A DNA stretch of 64,000 nt from Spodoptera frugiperda (lineage: Eukaryota > Arthropoda > Insecta > Lepidoptera > Noctuidae): NCBI RefSeq assembly GCF_023101765.2, contig NC_064238.1, positions 4,958,001 to 5,022,000 of the forward strand, read 5' to 3'. The notes under the pieces were generated by a model that was not told the DNA's origin, did no database searches, and worked only from the letters and a program-made list of their open reading frames with translations. Positions 10,991 through 22,300 of this stretch are shown in pieces (position 1 is the stretch's first letter; every line of letters starts with the position of its first letter). Position numbers and translations under genes: made by a program.

Positions 10991-11293
10991 AAAGCCAGTT
11001 GATTTAAAGGAAGTTTTTTTCACTAAATTACTCCAGTTAGTAAAATATATGTATAGTGAGCTCTTCAGCTTTATAGATTAAGTATAGTTTTGTGTTAGTT
11101 ACTTTAGTGCGCAGACAAATGGATAGTTGACCACGTCATATTAAAGAAGCAACTTCTAGAAAATAATAAAACTTGTGACCATGGACAGTATACCTGATGA
11201 GCCAGAATTTGACTTATGGTAGAACATTTTTATGTTCATAGAATACACATGTCTTTCAAATTGATGTAAGCTTATAATACTGCTGATTTGACT

Positions 11294-11493
11294 GCATGGT
11301 TGGCGCGGTGGCTGAGCAACCGACTGTCGCGCAACGTGTAGCGGGTTCGATTTCCGCACAAAACAACTCTTTGTGTGATCCATAAATTGTTATTTCGGGT
11401 CTGGGTGTCATGTGTATGTTAACTTGTATGTTTGTAAATGCACCCACGACACACGAAACAATCCTAGTATGGAGCAAAGTTATTAAAAAAAAA
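11294..11493 (+). mobile_element. SINE family 1, near full length
   Basis: The tRNA-like head has an A-box-like tggctgagcaacc and B-box-like gggttcgatttcc. The body reads caactctttgtgtgatccat, then ttgttatttcgggtctgggt. The end has cacgacacacg, then tcctagtatgg and a 10-base A run. Other copies lie at 6200, 9315, 25030, 28113 and 35255. No clear target duplication was found. Confidence 0.85.
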
Positions 11494-11944
11494 ACTCTTA
11501 GTTGGCTAAAAAGTATTACAAAAGATAGTCAATAAGTACAATTTCATTTAAACAATGCCATACGCTACACAAGACGATTTCCTACCCGAGTCTAGTCCAA
11601 GACATAGATACACGAAGCAAACAGATAGTAAGCCAGTTGTAGGTAATTAGACACGCGACAAATTAGATCAAGTTGCACATGACAGTGGATTATTGATTGC
11701 TAGGTGGTAGGGTGGTGGCCATAATGACGTCATGCGCCCCACAGCCAGTAATTAACGACTGATTAACGCACAATTAGCACTGATCACTGATAACAGATGC
11801 CGGCGGAACTTGAAACCCGTACAATGTACAGTCGCGTGCATTAAAAATTGGTACGAGTCATTATTTGATTGATAAGTAAAAATGTGTCGTAATGAGTATT
11901 TTTGAATCATTGACTTTGTGACTAATAAAAGTTTTACTTCTTAG

Positions 11945-12042
11945 TACATCAGCTACCTACCAATAAAATTCTCATTAAAATCGGTCCAGCCACTTCGGAG
12001 ATTAGCCAGAACAAACAGACAGAAAGACAGACATAAATTATA
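11945..12042 (+). repeat. interspersed repeat fragment, LINE-3'-end-like
   Basis: Contains aaaatcggtccagccacttc, then ggagattagccagaacaaac and agacagaaagacagac. This phrase is found at the 3' side of many lepidopteran non-LTR elements. It is a fragment without coding sequence. Confidence 0.6.
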
Positions 12043-13009
12043 AACAATGTTATTTTGTTGTACAATATTGCAAAATCCATTGCGGTGATAAAATTTGTTG
12101 AAGGTAGCTATATCTTACGTTGTTCTAGCCCGTACGAGCTTTAATTTTGGTTTTTCAGTTGAATTGTTTTGTTGTAGGTACGTATGTGTTTATGTAGGTA
12201 TATTCTGAAAGTTCCAGGTTTCAAAACGATTTCATTGATTTGGCATCAAAAATAATTATAAATAATTGGCTCAGATTATGATTATCTGCAAAACGAATTA
12301 ATTATCATAAACTAGGAACAACAAAAAGGTTCCAAGAATTTTTATATTAAGTGGCATTGCAGTATAATAAAATTAACAGTACGGTGTAAAATGAAACAAT
12401 GTGAGCTATTGAAAATATTTGAATAAAATCGTTAATTGAAATGGAATATATGTGTGCCGTGATAATTATCGTTGGGTGTATTGTTGAAATAATTAATTTT
12501 GTAACAACAGATGGATTAAGGCGGCAGTCGGGACGTTTGAATTTGTTTATCGCCTGCCTGCAGTGCTAATGTCGTCACATGGCTCGGTGCACACCGACTC
12601 ACTGCCTCAAATGGATAATTAGCGGCGCCTGCTATTGTTTTCCAAATATGTACTTTCGTGAAATACTTATTCATCTCTTTTTTTGGTTTGTTTAAAAACA
12701 ATCGGTGTGTAGTTTCGATAAAAGTTGCGTGCCTTTTTAATGAAGTAAGTATTTAAATATCTTATGCCAACCTAGATCTTAATGGGTGCTTGAACAGTTT
12801 GAACTTGTGATATATGTAATATTTAGGCAGTAGCTATGAATTTTGTAAACACACTCAAGACTTAGGAGCAAATTTTATAATGTTTTTAGAGAACAGAACA
12901 GAACAAAATACCAGATTCACCCAATAAACCCGTTAAACGAGTTTCCCCGTAAAAATGAACACATCACCTATCGTTTTGTTCATTCTCTTTACCTCGTAAC
13001 GTTCTCCTA

Positions 13010-13195
13010 AAAGGTGTATGGATCCGTCGGCTCTGTTAGAGCTGCGCTTCAGATAAGCCCCGTTCATAAATCAGTCGCCGTCGGTTTAGCTAATTGTTGT
13101 GACGTGCACCTAGAATGGCCGAAGCCCGGGAAATATCGCCGGATTTTTCGTCCGGTTTACGATTATTTAGCCGGACTCGTGTCTTTCAGGTTGTA
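13010..13195. promoter_or_regulatory. candidate non-coding regulatory island (or unrecognised exon)
   Basis: A CpG-richer block with a 60-codon stop-free plus frame that lacks any domain; the opposite strand is also fairly open. It holds cgttcataaatcagtcgccg and 'tttagctaattgttgtgacg'. No good acceptor/donor pair brackets the frame, so I prefer a regulatory reading. Confidence 0.2.
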
Positions 13196-14881
13196 GTTTT
13201 TATGCTAGGTTATGTCTTTACCTATTGCTTGGATTCGTTTGTATGTTTTTATAGGATTTCATCTGTCGTGTAGAATTATTATGTTTTAGCGAAGTTTTTG
13301 AAATAGATAATGTTACCGTTCTTATTTTTCACAAAAACTGAGAATATATCAACACCATCCACTAGCTTCAAATACTAACTTAATGGAAAAAATAGTTAAC
13401 ATTAACTATAATTTACAAAAAGACCTTTTCTTTTGAAATTTATACTTCGACATTTTTATTCCATTTAACGAGTGTTTATTCAATACATTTCTACTGCTTT
13501 GATATTTAGACTCGATTTGAGACGGTAGAAATATAACATAAGTAATAACTAAAAACTAAACACACTGTAAGTATTGTATATTATGTCTTACGTAACAAAA
13601 TATTACAACTTTTAATTCTCGAAAGTATATCTAGGCAGTTGTGTGCGCATTTTATTTACTTCTTCACCCTCTCTTCTTTCTTAGTTAGGTATCTGTTTGA
13701 AACATATACCTACAGCAGAAAAGTATTTTAAACCGAATATTGGAATTGATTGTTTAATTGGTTGAGTGTTTACTGACAACAATTCTTTGATTAGTTTATT
13801 ATTATAATTTTTAAGAAATCACTAATAATATTGAGATTAAAATTAAAAATGGACTTCGAGCACACTTGCTCCCTCTATTACAAGAAACCAATAACATAAC
13901 TGACGAAAACATATCTTTAATACGTGTACAACAGAACTATAGGCACAGAGAAAATTATTTACTTAAGCATATTATACACATTTAAAGCCGCGACATAGTT
14001 CGTGAAATATTTGAGAGATACTCGTATTACATCAAAGCTTAGGGAAGATAATTCGGCATGCTTTACTTTAAAGGGTTGAAATAACTCTGTAGTTATATGA
14101 CACCCGACTGTGACACGGTAAGTGTAGGTTTGTGCTTAGTTTAATTAAAACTCAAAACCTACACATATTTCTCGAAGATTTGAGTCGGGCTATACATTAA
14201 AAGGTTTTGGAAGAGATCAGAGTAATGTATCGTTTGCAAAAATAACTTTTATTTATAATTTATTTATCATACTATAACTTTTTTAAACCTGTAGTGTATT
14301 ATTTATAGACTAACAACTTATCTGTGCATTCCATTTTCGCTCTTTTTTCTATTTATAGGTTAAATTTTATTACGAACTTGAATTACAATGGTCTTACTTT
14401 AGAGTTGACGCAACTGCAACGATTACAGAGACAGACATTTTCAAATAATTTTGAAATATTCAGGGAACCAACACTTGTGTCCAACTAGGAACATTGGAAT
14501 CGTGTGCTTGAAATCATCATTTCGGAACTGACCGTTTCGACTAGCCGACGGACAATTTGGTAACCCAGTAAACTTTAAAACGATACTTAGAATATAATTA
14601 CAACCTATTTCATTTATAGAAGGTGCGTGATTTAAACACGTCATCAATCTCATTATCATCTATACTTAACATTGAAACCTTTTTTAAATATTTATTTATT
14701 TTTTAGTTCAACAAAATGTATCTATTTTTCTCTACCCTGAACGGTAAATATGTTTATTTCAATGGAACTACCAGTATTTGGGTGTTTGTTTTATAATCTT
14801 TGTATTTGTATGCGTGTTTACTGTCAAATAAATGCTTTTTCTTTCTTTCTTTCATCTTCGAGAAATGAGATATAAATGTTA

Positions 14882-15207
14882 GGGTGCTTTTCCACCAGAA
14901 TGGATGTAATAGCTAAGCTGTGAAACTATGTGACCGTTTCCACTGATACTAAGCTATGTAGCGGTGCAAGTAAGATGTGCCGCCGCAAAGTAGCTGCACG
15001 AGAAAGATGCGCAGCTCGAGTATGCGATGTATCGATAGTAGGGAAACCATGCATAGCACATATCCATAGCACGCATCTTTTCATATAAAAACATATCTTA
15101 GTTGAACCCGTTTCCATCAGTGTTAAGCTATGTTTACAAATGAATTGCTGGTAGCTAAACGCAACCACAGCAACGTAGCATAGCACATTTCTGGTGGAAA
15201 ATCCCCC
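14882..15207. mobile_element. PIF/Harbinger-like MITE, 326 bp, TTA target duplication
   Basis: The ends GGGTGCTTTTCCACCAGAA and, inverted, GGGGGATTTTCCACCAGAA form imperfect terminal inverted repeats. TTA lies directly outside both ends (14879-14881, 15208-15210). It has no transposase frame. A truncated sister copy in the other orientation is at 27911-28112. The 3-bp TTA duplication and GGG start fit the PIF/Harbinger superfamily. Confidence 0.88.
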
Positions 15208-15863
15208 TTATAGACAATTATAATATTAACGAAATTATTTCACTCACCCCTATTTTCAGAGAGTAAAGCTCTCACCCTTTTAGCTAGTTAAAGGCAGTAA
15301 TTCCGAGTGTCTTGTCTATGTCAACAATTTTCTCAAAGACATTCTCTAAATGCCTTCCAGTAACGCTTTAATAACTCCTTAAGATGCCAACAATTTTAAA
15401 CATTATCTCTACTGAATATTTTACAGCATTTTCTCGTAAACATTTTTGGTATTTACAAAGCAGGTATTGTAGGTATTTTGTGAAACTATGTTGCCAAAAT
15501 TTTGTGTCATAATTTTCAGGAAAAATGTTTTATGTTTTTAAAGATTGTAACTGTATTTTGGGTTGTTATTTTATTTTATCTCTAAATGTTATTTTATAAA
15601 GAATTGAGTGATATTATATCTAAACTGATTGTAAAACGAGGAACAAAGGCCTGCAGCGATGTAGTACCCTATATACCAACTCCATTGTATTCTATGTATT
15701 ATAAAATTTACATGAAAAAGCAGTTAAAGAGAAACAGTGTAGTGTAGTGCTGAAATGAATAGTTGAAGTTATCCACTGAAACATTTTGCGTAGACAAATA
15801 AATTTTAAATTCGTATCGAAGGTAACAAATTACTTGATAAAGTATCCTTAACGACAATACTTC

Positions 15864-16075
15864 AGTTTGTCCCCGCCCACCTGTCACGGTTTTTCGAGCG
15901 AACGGGGCGGTCTCGCGGGTAGGCGGGGCTTGTGCCGCGGTGGGCGAAGGCACGCCCACCCATGCGCCCCGCCCACTGGCTGACACTTCAGTCGCCAGCG
16001 AAGCGTCGGACGCGATGATACTGTTGACATGCCTGAAGTGCAGCGGCTGTACAAACTCATACTATCGGCCACTAC
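15864..16075. promoter_or_regulatory. GC-box (Sp/KLF-type) cluster, candidate promoter or enhancer
   Basis: Five GC/CACCC-type boxes fall within about 110 bases: CCCCGCCCAC (15871-15880), GGGGCGG (15904-15910), GGCGGGG (15922-15928), ACGCCCACC (15952-15960) and CCCCGCCCAC (15967-15976). The flanks are A+T-rich. Two overlapping minus frames are open here, but they are low-complexity products of the G+C content and lack domains. Confidence 0.4.
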
Positions 16076-16800
16076 AACTCTTGCATAGAGCCTTCAATTC
16101 CATATCATTTTTTGATTGAATACATTGAAGATTTCATAATTAAAATGTATAGTTATCATATTTTTCTATACATTCTATACTATTTTATCTATAGATATAC
16201 TACCTACGGTATACATCTATAGAGTACATCGATACTGACACAGTTGCTGAAGATTGAAAATATTCACTGCATTCACATTTGTAATACAAAAACAGATAAT
16301 TTACTTTATAATTGTACATAATCTGTACATACCAATGTAATATGAATTTTAATAATACTTCGTAGCAGATACTACATCGCTACGCAACTACGTAGCCGAC
16401 ACACTCATTACGTAGCAGCCGTAGCAAATTTTGCCAAACGCAGCACATGTTAAGATTGACATGCATGATTGTGGTAAACCTTTTATGTAGAGAATGTTAG
16501 TTATTAAAAACTATTACGCAATATAAACACTCGAATTATATTTATCTTAGTAAGTGCTGCCTTTTGGCTAATTAACAATTAATTCATACACATACAGATA
16601 TACTAACTTAAACCCGTGGGGTGGTACAGAACAGCCTCACCTCCCAACTGTTTTTGTGATTCGAAAAAACCCACATTAGATATACCAGTGGACTCTTACG
16701 AGCTGATGACGTTGTTTTGATACACAAACTATCCCAAACTAACATCAGAAGGTGGAAATAAGTCTCACATTCAGGCTCATGCATTACAATCAGTAACTTA

Positions 16801-16913
16801 CTACCGTACTCAGAGTCATTTAATGATCGCTCAAACTACTGGAACGATTTTGTTCCGAAAACAATTGCTAAGTACTGGGTTAAGTAACCATTGAATGACT
16901 CTGAGTACGGCGG
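16801..16913. mobile_element. short MITE (113 bp), PIF/Harbinger-like, TTA target duplication
   Basis: The left end CTACCGTACTCAGAGTCATT pairs with the inverted right end CCGCCGTACTCAGAGTCATT. TTA flanks both sides (16798-16800, 16914-16916). The internal gaacgattttgttccgaaaa, then attgctaa and actggg, also occur in the copy at 60231-60418. Non-coding. Confidence 0.88.
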
Positions 16914-17447
16914 TTAAACTTTCTCTTTAAACAAGTTGGTAAAAAAACACATTAATAAAAAAACAGATGACTCAGTGCTAATGCAATGGATTGCATTTTC
17001 TTTTGAGTTCTTATCTTACTCGTATTTCATTTTTAATCTGGAATGATTAATTAAAATGTCAGCTGAGGGCGCGACGGCCCTGTATACATCATAATATTGT
17101 CTTAGATACTTTATAAGGATACAGGGAGGTATTTGGGGAATCTTAGGGAGACATTAAGAAAACTACATACTAATGTAGCAACATCAGTTTAGAGGAATAT
17201 TATCCAAAAACCAAAAGAGTATTAAATTTTGAAAAACCAAATAGAGTCTTAAATCATTTTCAATTTACATATTAGTTATGTTGTGTACACAATAAGACTA
17301 TAAAAAGTAGAAGTACTAGTACTTTACTAGAAAGACACATTTAACTATAACAGTTATGTATGTATTTATAAAATCGAAGAAATCACAAACGTACTTATAT
17401 TGATTTAATCTTCATGATGGTTTAACTACAATAGTAAATATTGAATT

Positions 17448-17590
17448 ATTAGCTTTTACCCGCGACTTCGTCGGCGTGGAATAATGACTTCTGGCAGATA
17501 TTGGGATTTAAAAAAATAAAGATTCACAACTCCTCTCCCGTAAATTATGGCGTGATAATATGTAGCTTAAATATAGTTCCGACTAGTTAA
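17448..17590 (-). repeat. interspersed repeat terminus (family R4)
   Basis: The reverse complement ends 'gccagaagtcattattccac' then gccgacgaagtcgcgggtaa + aagct. The same terminus occurs at 59565-59610 on the plus strand. It is a common lepidopteran repeat end whose full parent element is not visible here. Confidence 0.65.
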
Positions 17591-18254
17591 TAATATTTAT
17601 GCAAACATACATACAAATGGACAAAAATTCTAAAAACTATATGTATCATGCCTCAAATATTGTTTTAAAAAATATTCATTAAATCATTTGAATAAACTAG
17701 AAATCAAAAATATATCAAACTATAAGTATACAGTAATATCAACATACCGGCAAAACAATATCCCAAAAAAAAACAATCCCAAATACGGCCCTTACTGCGA
17801 AATTAGCAAAAAGTAATTCATTAACCGCTCACAAAGATTGCGCTAAGTCCTTTATTTCAGTACGAGCTTGGCAGCCAAGTATTTTTTAATTCCACGGCAT
17901 TACCATTGTGCCATGTTGATTTATGTGCCAAGTCTGCGCCTTCCTGTACGCAAATAAACCGAGATAATGGCGGTTTTTTAACACCTTAATTAAAATGTAC
18001 TACAGACTACAGTCGATTGGGGGTGTAATTATGCGTCTTAATTTTACGAGATTTTTCTTTGTGAAAACGTATTGTTTTATTGAGTTTTAGAAAAGTTTGG
18101 TCATGAAAAGGCTACTAAGTTTCTAGTAGACACTTATAGATGTATTTTTTAATATTATTTTACTATAGATATTATTGAAACTAGTATTAAATCTTCCCAG
18201 TGTATTTAAATCTCCATAAAATTACTTTTATAGTAGTTACGTACCTAATCAAAA

Positions 18255-18385
18255 TCTTTCTATCTCTATTTATAAAAAAATCAATTTCCGTTCGTTAGTC
18301 TCACTAAAACAGCTGAATCGTTTTGACTAATTTTGGTCTCAAAATATTTTTAGAAGTACAGGAAAGGATTAAACGGTGCGAATAT
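18255..18385 (+). repeat. interspersed repeat fragment
   Basis: Holds atttccgttcgttagtctca, then aaaacagctgaatcgttttg and actaattttggtctcaa, then tacaggaaagg. The 'cggctgaaccgatt...taattttggtct' pattern is typical of non-coding parts of lepidopteran retroelements. No frame is present. Confidence 0.5.
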
Positions 18386-18479
18386 AAAAATAAAACATAA
18401 CATAAATATCCATTTCTAGGCACTGCAATGAGAAAAACATTGTGGAACAGGGTAAAAGATAACCTGTTCCAATAAATTC

Positions 18480-18620
18480 AGTATTGGGTAGTTCCGGTGA
18501 GTTAATGGCGGCGATATAAGGTCGGTCGGGACCCACCTCGTTCATGCTTATCTGGACGAGGTGTCTTAAACGTGAGCTCGCTGCTTAAACAGCGCATATA
18601 TACGTTGTACGTAACTTTCT
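18480..18620. promoter_or_regulatory. candidate regulatory island with a short inverted repeat
   Basis: A CpG-rich stretch carrying CACCTCGT (18534-18541) and its inverse ACGAGGTG (18556-18563), followed by 'cttaaacgtgagctcgctgc'. No reading frame. Function is inferred from composition. Confidence 0.2.
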
Positions 18621-19024
18621 GCCCTAGAGGAGTTTATAAACATTCAGACTTTTCTTTTGATAGAGGATAATCATTTAATGATTTCTTCCGCCTTAAATGA
18701 AGCGAATGGGATTATCAGACTCTTACTGACTAAAAACTACACTGTTCTTACATTTCGAGCCGGACCTGCAGTAACCCGCTACCTAGGTACTTATACATAA
18801 TGGATAGTAGGTAATCGTACTGTTGTTCGAACTAAATGATCTTCATGAATTTAAGTGTGACTATACAGAAATGTAATTTACTTGAGTAGAATCAGTCTTG
18901 AACCAGTATTTTCATTACTTATAAGAAACATCATACATTTTATATTTTTGACAATCATCCATTCCCATAAACTCCTACAAAAGTTGCAGAAAAATAATCA
19001 CTACGTATAAAAAACTTTTTTAAA

Positions 19025-19220
19025 TATTCGTAGCGTCAGCGTCACCTTAATGACGGCTCATTAATGAATAGTAAGCAGGTAGTGCAAACCAGTGCAGCAG
19101 CGAGGTCAGTCAGCAGCGCGCTATGTAATCATTATTATGGCGGAAAACGTTAATTTAGCATCATTTAATTAGCAAGCAAACATCGCCAGTCTGGGTCTGC
19201 GTCGACGTAATTATTGCAAT
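19025..19220. promoter_or_regulatory. candidate enhancer-like island rich in TAAT cores
   Basis: CpG-rich words (gcgtcagcgtcaccttaatg, cagcagcgcgctatgtaatc) alternate with dense homeodomain-type cores (gctcattaatgaatag, cgttaatttagc, catttaattagc). Stops occur in all frames. It is among the clearer islands, but its role is inferred. Confidence 0.3.
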
Positions 19221-19317
19221 ACTATGCTGGGAAAGTATTATTGAGGCCATTTTAATTTTAAATAATAAATAAAACCTCGGTTGTTGTTAATCTGATAGGC
19301 AAGTTTGATCTGATAGG

Positions 19318-19391
19318 GGGCAAACAAGCATACGGGTCACCTGATGGTAAGCGATCAGCGCCGCTAATGGACACCCGCAACATCAGAGGAG
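19318..19391 (-). repeat. R1 repeat, end fragment
   Basis: The plus strand reads gcaaacaagcatacgggtca, then cctgatggtaagcgatcagc and gccgctaatggacacccgca, the inverse of the R1 terminus seen at 54440-54560. Only the last about 75 bases of the family are present. Confidence 0.75.
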
Positions 19392-22300
19392 TCACAATAA
19401 CAATATAATTGACCAATAACATAACTAGCTTATAAGGAGGATGTTATTTGAACATCTCTAGTTACAATTTCAAACATAATGATTAGTGGATAAACAAAAC
19501 ATGACTTTCAATGTATCCCTTCCTTAACTGACAAAAAACGACAACGGCAATTTCCTCACAAGTCAAAAGTTTCGCCATCAATTCATAGTCGCATAGAGAA
19601 CGAGTTTCATTTATATCCCTACGAATTAATTGCCAGCAAGGGCTTTCAGCTCCAGCCCCATCGACATACAGTTTAGCAAACACACGAGCACTCGAGAGCT
19701 GTGTGCTCTAAAACTGCATCCTAATTATGGCGCATTCAAAGTGGGCCGCCAATTTGCCGCCGGTTGCGCTGAGCACTCGCAAAAACTCTAATTAAGGTAA
19801 ATAATGTTTATAATTAAAATAACACTCAGCTGTGAGCGAATCAAAGCGACGTTTCGCGCAGACGACGCATGTAATGCGACCACTTCGCCTTGTGAGCGAT
19901 TTTTTGTGCTCACTCGGGTGTCTTCTTTGCTTTGGATTGGAAATGGCTGGTAAATACGCTTCGGATGTGTTTTTTCTTGCTTTTCAGTGAGACCAAGATG
20001 GCCGTCTTGTTTTGTGTAGATTAGTCGAGTTAGTAATTAATGTTTGTACGTTGGATTTTTTAAATAAATAATATACTACGGACTATTTTAAAGTGCAGAT
20101 TTGGGGGAAAATCCCATTTTTAAATATTATTTTATTATTATACTAAAACAACAAAGTTACAATATTCAGTTTCATCTCAAACTATCCCGAAATTACCTTC
20201 ATCAAACCACTAAACAGCATTAATACCCTTGTAACTAACACACTATCCCACCACAATTCGATCTAATTTCGAGTGAGCGAGTACTAATCACAGCGCAACA
20301 GGGCTCCAAGTCACATTGGTGAAAACAATCCTTCACAAATGTGAATAGACAAAGCTTTGAGTAAAGTGGAAGGCTGGTCGGTTTGGTTGGGTTCCGTGCA
20401 GCTGTAATGCAGGGAATGCTAATTAACAGCGGACGCACGCCATACCGTACCGATGTCGGATCTAATCAACGTTGCCTGCCCTGTTATCTAGGACATTGAG
20501 CTCTAAAAACTGTCGTCAGTAGCTGTAGTACTGGGTTGTCCTTTTGGTTTATTTTTGGAATTAATTGTAGTGGGTTAAAAGATGATTATTTATTTATTAA
20601 CACATTGAAAAAAATAATAGTCGTACCTTAAGTCTTTTCAAATTAACTTAAATTAGTCTTACACAATAGAATAAACTGTTTTACATATACTAGTCCGGTT
20701 TCTGAAACTGAATTAATGTATTTTAATATTATTTCCAGATAATAAAATAATGCACAGATTTTCCCAACAAAAAATGTTTTGTATCTTTGGTTGAATAAAA
20801 ACATTTCCATGTAAAAAACAATCCTTTTTTCCCCGAACCATTTTCATTTAGAATTCACGGGCTGCGGTGAATTTTTAAGTAAACATGTTCGAAGTAAAAC
20901 CACAAGCTCCAAGCAAAATATATTCAGTAAGTCTGAAATCACTTAACTAGCAATAATTAACTTTATTTACATTTTACCTCCTGGCAATTGCGGAACCCTT
21001 TATAAGGGTAGAGACACATAGAGAGTAAAACGAGTCGCAAAAACGCTTCATACAGTTTTTCAGGTAGTGAAATGTACGAGGGTGTTTCTAACAGGTATTT
21101 TATCATATTGTTACATTTTGTAAACGGGATTGGTTTAGTTGAATTTCATAAAATTATCATCTTTCATAAAATATGATTGTGTTCAAACAGTGATTGCTCT
21201 GAAATCAAACATGTAGTGACATCATTTTTACTTACTGTAAATTTTTCACATTTCATTGGGGATTATGTCTGTAGTTTCAAATTATATATATTAAATCTTA
21301 TTATTAGAACATTTACACTTTAGTGACTGGTGTTAAGTCTACATACTTCAATCCTTTCTCTCAGAAGTCTCAGTGTGTCCCAACCTTTCTCTCAGTGGTT
21401 CCGCCGGACGTGTAATTAAAACCATCCTTTACTGATTTATCGCGTCCACAATTTATTCCTTTATCTTTGTTCGGACCACTAATATATCTTTATTTTACTC
21501 TCTAGATAAAATTAGCGAATTTGTTCGCCACTCCGCTTCTTGGTTCCCTCTTTCGTGTTCCGTTAAAGGGTTGCCAGATAATAATTTTAACTTAAATTTA
21601 TGGGAAACGTACTGAGTCGTAACTTTTGTTTGTTTTTGGTTGAAATTATTATTTGAAATTTTTTGGTTTCTGAAAGAGTGGTTTTAAAGTTTTCGTGATA
21701 AGTTACTTAACAGTTTTATAAAAAAACTAATCTTTTTAGGTTAACTTCATATAAGTTATTCTAAAAACTACACCGCATAAATCAAGCTTTCAATAAATCA
21801 CTCTACCTTTAACTACCGGTACCATATCATATCAAACTCCGATAAAAAAAAACACACAAAACAAAACGTCAACACAAAGGAAAGTTAATACCAAAAAATA
21901 ATTCACAAAAAGCCAAAACCGTTTATCAAGAGCTACAATAAAGCCAAGCATTCGCATTTAAGCTTTATCAACATTAGCTCATAACTGGGCAACATGAACC
22001 ACGTCGTAATAAATCTAAAAGGCGATTTATTAAATTTTTCATGAAGCTGCCCATGTTTAGTACTCGATAAGATTAATAATTCACAAGTTTACGGTGTTTA
22101 GCGGCTTTGTTGCATGGCGGCGTGTTATCGCTGCGATCGCGCTACGAAATGGTACCGTGGAAAATGCATCTGATACTAAGATTCGTTGAGGATGGATGTG
22201 GTTTTGCGTAGGAATTGAGCCTAATAGAAATAAATACATATTTTCATTAAAATTACATGATGGATACAAAATCTAATCACATTCTCTTCTCTTTTTCTTC

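Larger units (their letters stand above)
11494..14881. other. non-coding stretch; one LINE-like tail and one CpG island
   Basis: Besides the entries at 11945 and 13010 this is A+T-rich sequence without recognisable features. It includes an ATGACGTCAT site (11724-11733), a short gaacagaacagaaca repeat (12892-12906) and a (TTTC)n run near 14840. Confidence 0.5.
15208..19317. other. non-coding stretch with a GC-box cluster, a MITE and two repeat fragments
   Basis: Features inside are listed separately (15864, 16801, 17448, 18255, 18480, 19025). Near 16360-16440 are several gctacg/cgtagc words like those at 32120-32235 and 44036-44100, probably an old repeat. The rest is A+T-rich with no gene signal. 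Confidence 0.5.

Noticed and set aside
11294..11360. tRNA-like sequence as a tRNA gene
   Set aside because: It is the head of SINE family 1, repeated at 25030 and 28113 with the same downstream body.
14926..15186. 86-codon minus frame
   Set aside because: It lies wholly inside the 326-bp MITE.
15708..16072. Minus frames over the GC-box cluster as a coding exon
   Set aside because: The translation is Pro/Arg-rich from G+C-rich DNA and has no recognisable motif; the GC boxes explain the composition.
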